From JAFDWI01 sp964595905 (lineage in GTDB: Bacteria > Actinomycetota > Acidimicrobiia > Acidimicrobiales > Iamiaceae): a stretch of 16,912 bases of DNA. The stretch covers positions 1 to 16,912 of the forward strand of contig CAZQSU010000069.1 in assembly GCA_964595905.1 (NCBI GenBank). Reading direction: 5' to 3'. The notes beneath the pieces are model-generated. The model saw only the letters and a program-made list of their open reading frames with translations, did no database searches and had not been told where the DNA came from. This document shows positions 5,654-12,424 of this stretch, piece after piece (position 1 is the first letter of the stretch; each line of letters begins with the position of its first letter). Position numbers and translations under genes: made by a program.

Positions 5654-7267
5654 GTGATCCGTGACGTATTGGTCGACGCCGTGGCCACTGCACTGCGCGC
5701 ATGTGGCATCGACGACCCGGATGCGACGATCGGCATGGAACGCCCGGCCCGTCGCGAGCACGGTGACTGGTCGTCGAACGCGGCCCTCGCCGTGGCCAAA
5801 CGGGCAGGTCGGAACCCGCGTGAACTCGCCACCGAACTCGCCGCGCGGCTCGAAGCGTCGCCTCCACAGCACGTGGAACGGGTCGAGGTGGCCGGTCCCG
5901 GGTTCGTCAACTTCCACCTGGCCCCCACCTGGCTGCACGACGTGTTGACCGAAGCGGTCACGGCCGGCGCCGACGGCTACGCCCGGCCGCTCGCGGAGCA
6001 CCCCGAAAAGGTCATGGTCGAGTTCGTCTCGGCGAACCCCACCGGCCCGATCCACGTGGGGAACGGCTGGTTCGCCAGCTACGGCGACGGGGTGGCGCGC
6101 CTGCTCGAGAGGTGCGGACACACCGTCAGCCGCGAGTACTACGTCAACGACACGGGTGGGCAGATCCGTCGCCTCGGGGCCAGCCTGCTCGCCCACGCGA
6201 AGGGTGAGCCGGTGCCCGAGGACGGCTACCCCGGGCAGTACGTCGCCGATCTGGCCGAGTCCTACGACGGCCCACTCGACGACGTGACCGCGGCGGGGTC
6301 CTGGGCGGCTGCCCACGTGCTCGAAGGCATCAGGGCCACCATGGAGTCGGTCAACATCCACTACGACGAGTGGTACAGCCAAGCGTCGATCGAAGAGAGC
6401 TCAGCGGTCGCCGAGGTGGTCGACGAGCTGCGGGCCAAGGGCGTCATCACCGACGAGGACGGCGCGCTCTGGTTCGAGTCGAAGGCCTTCGGCGACCCAC
6501 GTGAGCGTCGGGTGTTGCGCAAGGCCAACGGTGACTACACCTATCTGGCCGGCGACATCGCGTACCACCGCAACAAGTTCCTGGTCCGCGACTTCGACCG
6601 GGTGATCAACGTGTGGGGCGCCGATCATCACGGCCAGGTCGCCAGCCTGCGTGCCGGGGTCGCGGCGCTGGGCATCGATCCCGAGCGGCTCGAGGTGCGT
6701 CTCGGACAGATGATCTCCCTCACGAGCGGACGGATGAGCAAGCGGGCCGGCAACGTGGTCGACCTCGACGACCTCGTGGCCGACCTCGGCGCGGACGCGA
6801 CGCGGCTGCTGTCGCTGCTCACCTCGCTGGACCAACCCGTCACCATCGACCTCGACAAGGTGCGGTCGGCGAGCCGCGAATCCCCCGTGTACTACGTGCA
6901 GTACGCCCACACCCGGATCGCCTCCATCGGCCGGGTGGCGGCCGAGCGCGGGGTCGATCGTCAGCCCCTCGACAACGTCGACCTGTCGCTGTTGGTGCAC
7001 GAACGGGAGCTGGAACTCCTGCGGTCGCTCGATGAACTTCCCGAGCTGGTGGAGATGGCCTGCATCGAACGAGCCCCGCACAAGGTCGCCACCTGGGTCC
7101 GTGAGTTGGCCGATCGGTTCCACGGCTTCTACCACGACTGCTACGTGCTCGGCGACGACGTTCCCGCCGAGTTGACCCAGGCGCGACTCTGGCTGGTCGA
7201 GGCCGCCCAGGTCGGATTCAAGATCGGCCTCGATCTGCTCGGGGTCTCCGCTCCGGAGTCGATGTGA
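5654..7267 (+). CDS. argS: Arginyl-tRNA synthetase
   Basis: Class I synthetase that charges tRNA-Arg with arginine, here 537 residues. The N-terminal Add-1 domain (about 1-90, with REHGDWSSNAALAVAK and GPGFVNFHL) recognises the tRNA D-loop. The catalytic core carries SANPTGPIHVGNG (126-138), where HVGN replaces the HIGH signature. WGADHHGQ is at 321-328 and the KMSKS-like GRMSKRAGN at 359-367. The helical anticodon-binding domain ends with the family-typical GVSAPESM. GTG 5654 is chosen because the Add-1 domain starts there and GAGGAG (5638-5643) lies 10 nt upstream. TTG 5531 would add 41 unrelated residues. The stop TGA (7265-7267) overlaps the lysA GTG, so the two are translationally coupled. 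A tRNA-Arg gene lies divergently upstream. Confidence 0.97.
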   Translation: MIRDVLVDAVATALRACGIDDPDATIGMERPARREHGDWSSNAALAVAKRAGRNPRELATELAARLEASPPQHVERVEVAGPGFVNFHLAPTWLHDVLTEAVTAGADGYARPLAEHPEKVMVEFVSANPTGPIHVGNGWFASYGDGVARLLERCGHTVSREYYVNDTGGQIRRLGASLLAHAKGEPVPEDGYPGQYVADLAESYDGPLDDVTAAGSWAAAHVLEGIRATMESVNIHYDEWYSQASIEESSAVAEVVDELRAKGVITDEDGALWFESKAFGDPRERRVLRKANGDYTYLAGDIAYHRNKFLVRDFDRVINVWGADHHGQVASLRAGVAALGIDPERLEVRLGQMISLTSGRMSKRAGNVVDLDDLVADLGADATRLLSLLTSLDQPVTIDLDKVRSASRESPVYYVQYAHTRIASIGRVAAERGVDRQPLDNVDLSLLVHERELELLRSLDELPELVEMACIERAPHKVATWVRELADRFHGFYHDCYVLGDDVPAELTQARLWLVEAAQVGFKIGLDLLGVSAPESM

Positions 7268-8544
7268 CGACCGACCCCGTCGAGCGGCGTCTGCTGCCCG
7301 ACTCGGCGGGTGTCGACACGGATGGGGCCCTGGTGATCGGCGGGGTGTCGGTCGCGGAGCTGGCCGAGCGGTACGGCACGCCGTTGTTCGTCTACGACGA
7401 GGCGCACCTGCGCGCCCGCTGCCGCGAGGCCGTTGCCGCGTTCGGGCCGGCGGTGAGCTACGCATCCAAGGCGTTCTGGTGTCTGGCGATGGCCCGCCTG
7501 GTCGCCGACGAAGGCATGTCGGTCGATGTGTCGACCGGCGGCGAGCTGCACGTCGCCCTCGCCGCCGGGGTGCCCACCGAGCGGCTCACGCTGCACGGCA
7601 ACAACAAGTCCGACGCGGAACTCACCCGGGCGCTCCAGGTCGGGGTGGGGCGGATCGTCGTCGACTCCTTCGACGAGATCGACCGCATCGAGCGGCTCGT
7701 CCCCGCTCTCGGCGTCGCGGCGCCCGCAGTGCTGCTGCGCATCACCCCGGGCATCGAGGCACACACGCACGCGTATGTCCGCACCGGCCAGGATGATTCG
7801 AAGTTCGGCTTCACGCTCTCGACCGGGCTCGCCGACCAGGCGGTGCGGCGCGCACAGGCGTCGGTCGCGATGGATCTGGTGGGCATCCACGCGCACATCG
7901 GCTCCCAGGTGTTCGTCGCGGATTTCTTCGCCGACGCGGTCTCGACCCTCGCCGAGTTCTTCAATCCGCTCGAGCTGCGCGAGCTGTCGATCGGCGGCGG
8001 GATCGGGGTCGCCTACGTCGCGGCCGAACACGCGCCGAGCATCACCGAATGGGCCGACGCCGTGCACACGGCCGCGGCCACCAGCGGCATCGACGCCGCC
8101 ATCACCGCCGAGCCGGGACGATCGATCACCGCGGCCGCCGCGGTCACCGTGTACGAGGTCGGCACGATCAAGCACCTCGAGGGACTGCGCCCGTACGTGT
8201 CGGTCGACGGCGGCATGTCCGACAATCCGCGCCCGGTCCTCTACGGCAGCGGCTACGAGGCCTTTCTGGCCCGGGAGGTCGACGCTGCACGTCCCTTGGC
8301 GGCGCGGGTCGTCGGCAAACACTGCGAATCCGGTGACCTGGTCGTGGCCGAGGCGCAGCTTCCTTCCGACGTGGCGGTCGGCGACCTGTTGGTCACCCCG
8401 GTCACGGGCGCGTACGGCTACGCGATGGCGTCGAACTACAACAAGGTGCCCCGCCCCGCGGTCGTGTTCGTCGTCGACGGCGACGCCCGAGAGGTGATCA
8501 GGCGGGAGACCCTCGACGACCTGCTCCGCCTCGACGTGGGCTGA
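7264..8544 (+). CDS. lysA: Diaminopimelate decarboxylase
   Basis: A PLP enzyme of the alanine racemase/ODC fold that decarboxylates meso-diaminopimelate to L-lysine, the last step of lysine synthesis. In 426 residues the expected features are present: the PLP lysine K69 in SYASKAF, HIGSQ (211-215), the phosphate-binding GGGIG (244-248), EPGRS (283-287) and the CESGD motif with C354 that contributes to the active site across the dimer. YGYAMASNYN (384-393) closes the site. The GTG start lies in a GTGA overlap with the argS stop. hom follows after 176 nt that contain a long hairpin, so lysA probably ends the argS transcript. Confidence 0.97.
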   Translation: MTTDPVERRLLPDSAGVDTDGALVIGGVSVAELAERYGTPLFVYDEAHLRARCREAVAAFGPAVSYASKAFWCLAMARLVADEGMSVDVSTGGELHVALAAGVPTERLTLHGNNKSDAELTRALQVGVGRIVVDSFDEIDRIERLVPALGVAAPAVLLRITPGIEAHTHAYVRTGQDDSKFGFTLSTGLADQAVRRAQASVAMDLVGIHAHIGSQVFVADFFADAVSTLAEFFNPLELRELSIGGGIGVAYVAAEHAPSITEWADAVHTAAATSGIDAAITAEPGRSITAAAAVTVYEVGTIKHLEGLRPYVSVDGGMSDNPRPVLYGSGYEAFLAREVDAARPLAARVVGKHCESGDLVVAEAQLPSDVAVGDLLVTPVTGAYGYAMASNYNKVPRPAVVFVVDGDAREVIRRETLDDLLRLDVG

Positions 8545-8560
8545 ATCTCCCGCCGCCGGC

Positions 8561-8630
8561 CCCCTTCCTGCGAAATTCGGAGCGAAAAGGTCGGATGCCA
8601 ACCTCTTCGCTCCAGATTTCGGGTGGGGGG
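8561..8630. repeat. Long hairpin element, copy 1, between lysA and hom
   Basis: Arms 8571-8591 and 8601-8621 pair over 21 positions, with 18 Watson-Crick pairs, one G-T and two mismatches, around a 9-nt loop. Outside this, the C-rich 8562-8567 can pair with G-rich 8625-8630. The left arm begins CGAAATTCGGAGCGAA and the right arm TTCGCTCCAGATTTCG. No T-run follows. It starts 26 nt after the lysA stop. A related hairpin follows vapC at 12267-12328. It could terminate the argS-lysA transcript, stabilise its 3' end, or be a REP-like repeat. Confidence 0.75.
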
Positions 8631-8706
8631 TGGTCGCGGGGCGCGCCGGGGCCACGGGTCCGGAGCGTCGCGGCGAAGTCCTTTCCGGGGCCGTGCGGGC
8701 GACCAC

Positions 8707-8712
8707 TACCGT
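8707..8712 (+). promoter_or_regulatory. -10 element of hom, probable leaderless start
   Basis: TACCGT (8707-8712) lies 8 nt before the hom GTG (8721), and no Shine-Dalgarno is present. The predicted transcription start therefore coincides with the start codon. The surrounding CCACTACCGT is repeated exactly before the acyl-CoA ligase gene (-10 at 12380-12385). TTTCCG at 8682-8687 is the best -35 candidate, with a 19-nt spacer. Confidence 0.5.
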
Positions 8713-8720
8713 TGCCCGTT

Positions 8721-10022
8721 GTGAACGAACGGGTCATCCACCTCGGCATCCTGGGCAACGGCAACATCGGCGAAGCGCTCGTGTCACGGATCGAGTCCCA
8801 GGCCGACACCGTCGCGAACCGCACCGGGATCCGTCTGGAGATCACCCGGGTCGCGGTGCGCACGATGGAGGAGCTGCGGTCGACCCACCTGTCGGACGAC
8901 GTGGTGACCACCGACGCCCTGGCGATCTGCGCGGACCCCGCCATCGACGTGGTCGTCGAGCTCGTCGGAGGCATCGAACCGGCGGGCACGTTCGTGAAGG
9001 CCGCCCTGGCCGCGGGCAAGCCGGTAGTCACGGCCAACAAGGCACTCATCGCCGCCGCCGGCGTCGAGCTGTACGAGGCCGCGCATGCTGCGGGGGTGGA
9101 CTTCCTCTTCGAAGCGGCCGTCGGTGGCGGCATCCCGATCATCCGCCCGCTGCGCGAGTCGCTCATCGGTGACCGCATCACCCGGGTGCTCGGGATCGTG
9201 AACGGCACGACCAACTACGTGCTCACCCGCATGACCGAAGACGGCTCCGACTTCGACGACGTACTCGCCGAGGCGCAACGGCTCGGATTCGCCGAGGCCG
9301 ACCCGACCGCCGACATCGACGGCCACGACGCCGCATCGAAAGCGGCGATCCTGGCGACGATCGCGTTCGGCACCACCGTGGTCGCCGCCGACGTCCACAC
9401 CGAGGGCATCCGGCAGATCACCGCGGATCTCATCGAGCGGGCGACGCGCCTCGGGTACGTGATCAAGTTGCTCGCGATCGTCGAGCGCGTCCCCGGCGCG
9501 GACGGCGGCGACCAGGTCGCCGTGCGGGTGCACCCGGCGATGGTGCCGGTCAGCCATCCGCTCGCGAACGTGCGGGACAGCTTCAACGCCGTGTTCGTCC
9601 AGGGCGAGGCGGTCGACGACCTGATGTTCTACGGCCGGGGCGCCGGTGGTGGTCCGACGGCGACGGCGGTGTTGGGCGACGTGGTCGACGCGGCCCAGAA
9701 CCTCGTGCGTGACACCCACTCGGACATCGGCAATCTGGTGCCGGCGAAGATCCGGCCGATGGACGAGCTGCGTGGCTCCTACTACCTCGACATCGAGGTG
9801 CTCGATCGGCCAGGCGTGCTGCACGCCGTGGCCGGTGTGCTCGCCGACCACGAGGTGTCGGTGCGCCTGATGGAACAGATCGACGTGCCCGCGGGCGCGC
9901 GCCTGGTGTTCATCACCCACACCGTGGCCGAAGCCGCCGTGCAGGCGCTGCGCCACGACCTCGCGTCGCTCGAGGCCGTGGTCGACGTGGGCCGACTGGT
10001 GCGGGTGATCGACGGTGAGTGA
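8721..10022 (+). CDS. hom: Homoserine dehydrogenase with C-terminal ACT domain
   Basis: NAD(P)H-dependent reduction of aspartate semialdehyde to homoserine, the branch point towards threonine and methionine. In 433 residues: the Rossmann loop GNGNIG (12-17), TANKAL with K107, NGTTNY (161-166), the catalytic segment AEADPTADIDGHDAASK (191-207) with D203 and K207, and an ACT regulatory domain at about 354-430 (YYLDIEVLDRPGVLHAVAGVL). The ACT domain is the usual site of threonine feedback control in monofunctional enzymes. GTG 8721 is chosen because the Rossmann strand begins immediately after it and a -10 element sits 8 nt upstream. The frame is open to TTG 8595, but the extension runs through the hairpin element. 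It overlaps thrC by 8 nt. Confidence 0.96.
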   Translation: MNERVIHLGILGNGNIGEALVSRIESQADTVANRTGIRLEITRVAVRTMEELRSTHLSDDVVTTDALAICADPAIDVVVELVGGIEPAGTFVKAALAAGKPVVTANKALIAAAGVELYEAAHAAGVDFLFEAAVGGGIPIIRPLRESLIGDRITRVLGIVNGTTNYVLTRMTEDGSDFDDVLAEAQRLGFAEADPTADIDGHDAASKAAILATIAFGTTVVAADVHTEGIRQITADLIERATRLGYVIKLLAIVERVPGADGGDQVAVRVHPAMVPVSHPLANVRDSFNAVFVQGEAVDDLMFYGRGAGGGPTATAVLGDVVDAAQNLVRDTHSDIGNLVPAKIRPMDELRGSYYLDIEVLDRPGVLHAVAGVLADHEVSVRLMEQIDVPAGARLVFITHTVAEAAVQALRHDLASLEAVVDVGRLVRVIDGE

Positions 10023-11409
10023 CGATCACCTCGCGTACGTCTCGACCCGCGGGACGGCCCCGACCCTGGGATTCACCGACGTGTTGTTGCGCGGCCTGGC
10101 CGACGACGGCGGCCTGTACGTGCCCGAACGGTGGCCCGCCCAGGACCTGACCGGCCTGCCCGACGACGCCGGCTACACCGAGGTCGCGGTCGCGGTCATG
10201 TGGCCGTACGTGGCGGGCACCATCGAGCGGCACGCCTTCGAAGCGATCGTCACCGAGGCGTATGCGACCTTTCGCGATCCGGCGGTCGTACCGCTCCGTG
10301 ACCTGGGCGACGGGCACCGGCTGGCCGAGTTGTTCCACGGTCCGACCCTGGCGTTCAAGGACGTCGCGCTGCAGCTGGTGGGCCGGCTGTTCGACCACGA
10401 ACTCACCCGCCGCTCCGAGCGGGCCACGATCGTCGTCGCCACCTCGGGAGACACCGGCTCGGCGGCGATCGAAGGTTGCCGGGGGCGGGAAGCGCTCGAC
10501 ATCGTCGTGTTGCACCCGCACGGCCGCGTGTCGGACGTGCAACGCCGTCAGATGACCACGGTCGACGAGCCGAACGTGCACAACGTCGCCGTGGAAGGGA
10601 CCTTCGACGACTGCCAGGCGTTGGTGAAGGCGCTGTTCGCCGACCACGCGTTCAGAGACCAGGTCGGGCTCTCGGCGATGAACTCGATCAACTGGGCCCG
10701 GGTGATGGCCCAGATCGTCTACTACGTGACCACCCAGCGCACACTCGGTGGGCCGGTGGCGTTCTCGGTGCCCACGGGCAACTTCGGCAACATCCTGGCC
10801 GGCTGGGTCGCCCGGGCCACGGGCACGCCGATCGCCCAACTCGTGATGGGGTCGAACCGCAACGACATCCTCACCCGGTGGGCATCGAGCGGCGTCATGG
10901 AGACCACCGGGGTGCACCCCACGATCTCGCCGTCGATGGACATCCAGGTGTCGTCCAACGTCGAGCGGTTGCTGTTCGAGTTGTACGACCGCGACGGCCA
11001 GGCCGTGGCCGACGCGATGGCGACGTTCGCGGAATCAGGTCGTCTCGACGTCGGGATCGACCGGATGGCGCAGATGAGCGAAGTCTTCGACGCGGCGAGT
11101 TTCGACGACGAAGCCACGCTCGCCGAGATTCGCCGGACGTTCGAGTCGACGGGGGTGTCGATCGACCCGCACACCGCGGTGGGCCTGGCCGCGGCCCGGG
11201 CGAAGCGACGCGATCCTCGGCTCCCGACGGTGACCCTGGCAACGGCGCATCCCGCGAAATTCCCCGACGCGGTCGAACGGGCCACCGGGGTGCGACCCCC
11301 GCTGCCCGAGTTCCTGGGCGACCTGTTGGGGCGACGCGAACATTACGACGTGTTGGCGAACGACCTCGAAGCGGTGCGCGCCCACATCCTCGCCGTCACC
11401 GCCGCCTGA
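10015..11409 (+). CDS. thrC: Threonine synthase, long form
   Basis: A PLP lyase converting O-phosphohomoserine to threonine. At 464 residues it belongs to the long form found in E. coli and Corynebacterium, unlike the roughly 360-residue form of mycobacteria. The N-terminal YVSTRG and DVLLRGLADDGGLYVPE (residues 8-38) are diagnostic. ELFHGPTLAFKDVALQL (105-121) carries the PLP lysine K115, TSGDTGSAAIEG binds the phosphates, and VPTGNFGNILAGW follows. GTG 10015 overlaps the 3' end of hom by 8 nt, so both are one translational unit. The gene needs a homoserine kinase upstream in the pathway, and no classical thrB follows. 170 nt separate it from the VapBC module. Confidence 0.96.
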   Translation: MSDDHLAYVSTRGTAPTLGFTDVLLRGLADDGGLYVPERWPAQDLTGLPDDAGYTEVAVAVMWPYVAGTIERHAFEAIVTEAYATFRDPAVVPLRDLGDGHRLAELFHGPTLAFKDVALQLVGRLFDHELTRRSERATIVVATSGDTGSAAIEGCRGREALDIVVLHPHGRVSDVQRRQMTTVDEPNVHNVAVEGTFDDCQALVKALFADHAFRDQVGLSAMNSINWARVMAQIVYYVTTQRTLGGPVAFSVPTGNFGNILAGWVARATGTPIAQLVMGSNRNDILTRWASSGVMETTGVHPTISPSMDIQVSSNVERLLFELYDRDGQAVADAMATFAESGRLDVGIDRMAQMSEVFDAASFDDEATLAEIRRTFESTGVSIDPHTAVGLAAARAKRRDPRLPTVTLATAHPAKFPDAVERATGVRPPLPEFLGDLLGRREHYDVLANDLEAVRAHILAVTAA

Positions 11410-11456
11410 CCGCCCGGCCCGGTCCGGCATTGCGTCCGGTCGTCTCCGCGCCGGCC

Positions 11457-11535
11457 TGACCGGCCGTCGACTCGTTCGCCCGGCCACCCGCCATCGCCGC
11501 GGTCCGACCGCTCGACGGTCTCGGTTGACCGGCCG
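11457..11535. repeat. GC-rich gap after thrC with short repeats
   Basis: The 170-nt gap after thrC holds a 10-bp direct repeat TGACCGGCCG (11457-11466 and 11526-11535). It also has a small stem GACCG-CTCGA-CGGTC (11506-11520) and several GTCCGG/GGCCGG repeats. There is no T-run and no coding frame I trust. The stem may help end the hom-thrC transcript. Confidence 0.3.
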
Positions 11536-11562
11536 CGGATCAGAACGAGGAACCCGCCCGTT

Positions 11563-11579
11563 GATGCTATGATGCTCAC
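11563..11579 (+). promoter_or_regulatory. Extended -10 promoter of vapB with tandem GATGCT
   Basis: TGC-TATGAT (11565-11573) is a near-perfect extended -10, 6 nt before the GTG of the antitoxin gene, so the transcript should be leaderless. No Shine-Dalgarno is present. Two GATGCT copies (11563-11568 and 11571-11576) overlap the hexamer and could be the half-sites for the ribbon-helix-helix antitoxin encoded by the next gene. Confidence 0.6.
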
Positions 11580-11840
11580 GTGCGGACCACCGTGACGCTC
11601 GATCCGGATGTCGCGCATCAGCTCCGCGAGCGGATGCGCGAGCGCGGCACGGGCTTCAAGGAGACGATCAACGAGGTGCTCCGCCGCGGGCTGCACGCCG
11701 ACACGCCGACACCGGAGCGCTACGAGGTGGCCGTGTTCGATGCCGAGATCCGCCCCGGCGTCGACCTCGACAAGGCGTTGGCGCTGGCTGCAGCGATGGA
11801 GGACGACGAGCTGCTCCGCAAGCTGAGCCTCGGCAAGTGA
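11580..11840 (+). CDS. vapB: Ribbon-helix-helix antitoxin (VapB type)
   Basis: An 86-residue protein whose first about 40 residues match the MetJ/Arc ribbon-helix-helix layout: the strand RTTVTLDPDV enters the DNA major groove, followed by the helices AHQLRERMRERGTGFKETINEVLRRGL. The C-terminal half is acidic and probably binds the toxin. The GTG at 11580 follows the -10 TATGAT by 6 nt. The stop overlaps the GTG of the toxin gene (GTGA 11837-11840), which gives coupling. It should neutralise the downstream PIN ribonuclease and repress its own promoter. Confidence 0.85.
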   Translation: MRTTVTLDPDVAHQLRERMRERGTGFKETINEVLRRGLHADTPTPERYEVAVFDAEIRPGVDLDKALALAAAMEDDELLRKLSLGK

Positions 11841-12265
11841 AGCTCGTCGACGCCAATCTGTTGATCTACGGCACCAACGCGCGGGCACCCAAGCACGAGC
11901 GTGCCCGGGAGTGGCTGAACAGGACGTTGTCGGCGAGTGAGACGGTGGCGCTCCCCTGGGCGGTGCTCCTGGCGTTCGTGCGGATCACGACCAATCCCAA
12001 GATCATGGTTCCGCCGCTGGGTGCCGCCACCGCGTTGGACTACGTCGAGGAGTGGCTCGCCCTCGACTGTGTGACCGTCCCGGCACCCACGAAGCGCCAC
12101 GTGACGCTGCTGGGGGAACTGCTCGATGCGACCGGGGTGGGCGGCAACCTCGTCACCGATGCCCACCTCGCTGCCCTGGCGATCGAGCACGGGGCCACCC
12201 TGTGTTCCTGTGACAGCGACTTCGCCCGCTTCCCCGGCCTGGAATGGATCGATCCGATCGCCTGA
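11837..12265 (+). CDS. vapC: PIN-domain ribonuclease toxin (VapC, mycobacterial-type PIN family)
   Basis: A 142-residue PIN-domain protein: D5 in KLVDANLLIY, then LPWAVLLAFVRITTNP (39-54), then VTDAHLAALAIEHGATLCSCDSDFARFPGL, with D108, D126 and D128. The LPW-LLAF-R-TNP block and the C-terminal SCDSDF-RFPGL are characteristic of the PIN group expanded in mycobacteria. That group lacks the usual Glu in the LPW block, and none is present here either. GTG 11837 overlaps the antitoxin stop. With vapB it forms a second complete type II module, placed between thrC and the acyl-CoA ligase gene. The RNA target is unknown. Confidence 0.88.
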   Translation: MKLVDANLLIYGTNARAPKHERAREWLNRTLSASETVALPWAVLLAFVRITTNPKIMVPPLGAATALDYVEEWLALDCVTVPAPTKRHVTLLGELLDATGVGGNLVTDAHLAALAIEHGATLCSCDSDFARFPGLEWIDPIA

Positions 12266-12266
12266 A

Positions 12267-12328
12267 TGCCCTTGCGAAATGTGGAGCGGAATCCCGCTCA
12301 CCGCGGCCCTTCGCTCCAGGTCCGGGCA
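12267..12328. repeat. Hairpin element, copy 2, after vapC
   Basis: TGCCC (12267-12271) pairs with GGGCA (12324-12328). GGAGCGGA (12283-12290) pairs with TTCGCTCC (12310-12317) with one G-T, and T12282 pairs with A12318. Its left arm TGCGAAATGTGGAGCGGA matches copy 1 (8569-8586) at 15 of 18 positions, and TTCGCTCCAG is identical in both. It begins 2 nt after the vapC stop. No T-run follows. Confidence 0.65.
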
Positions 12329-12379
12329 ATGCCTGCGGCGGTGCGCGGACAATGCGCAGCGCCGTCCATGCGGCGCCAC

Positions 12380-12385
12380 TACCGT
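12380..12385 (+). promoter_or_regulatory. -10 element of the acyl-CoA ligase gene
   Basis: TACCGT inside CCACTACCGT, the same 10-mer as before hom. Transcription would start near 12393, leaving about 32 nt of leader that carries a proper ribosome binding site, GGAGG (12415-12419), 5 nt before GTG 12425. Confidence 0.45.
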
Positions 12386-12424
12386 GACCGGAGTCACCGC
12401 CACCGTCGAACCCCGGAGGTCACC

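Noticed and set aside
4742..6382. Open minus-strand frame of 546 codons, and similar long minus-strand frames over hom, lysA and the acyl-CoA ligase gene
   Set aside because: They mirror GC-rich + strand genes with clear family motifs, cross the tRNA gene, and show no recognisable domain or ribosome binding site.
8561..8630. Hairpin after lysA as a standard intrinsic terminator
   Set aside because: The stem is long and good, but a G-rich run rather than a T-run follows; kept as a repeat of unknown function.
12266..12424. ATG 12266 as start of the acyl-CoA ligase
   Set aside because: The extra 53 residues are Arg/His-rich, run through the hairpin element and the -10 box, and lie upstream of a good GGAGG-GTG start at 12425.
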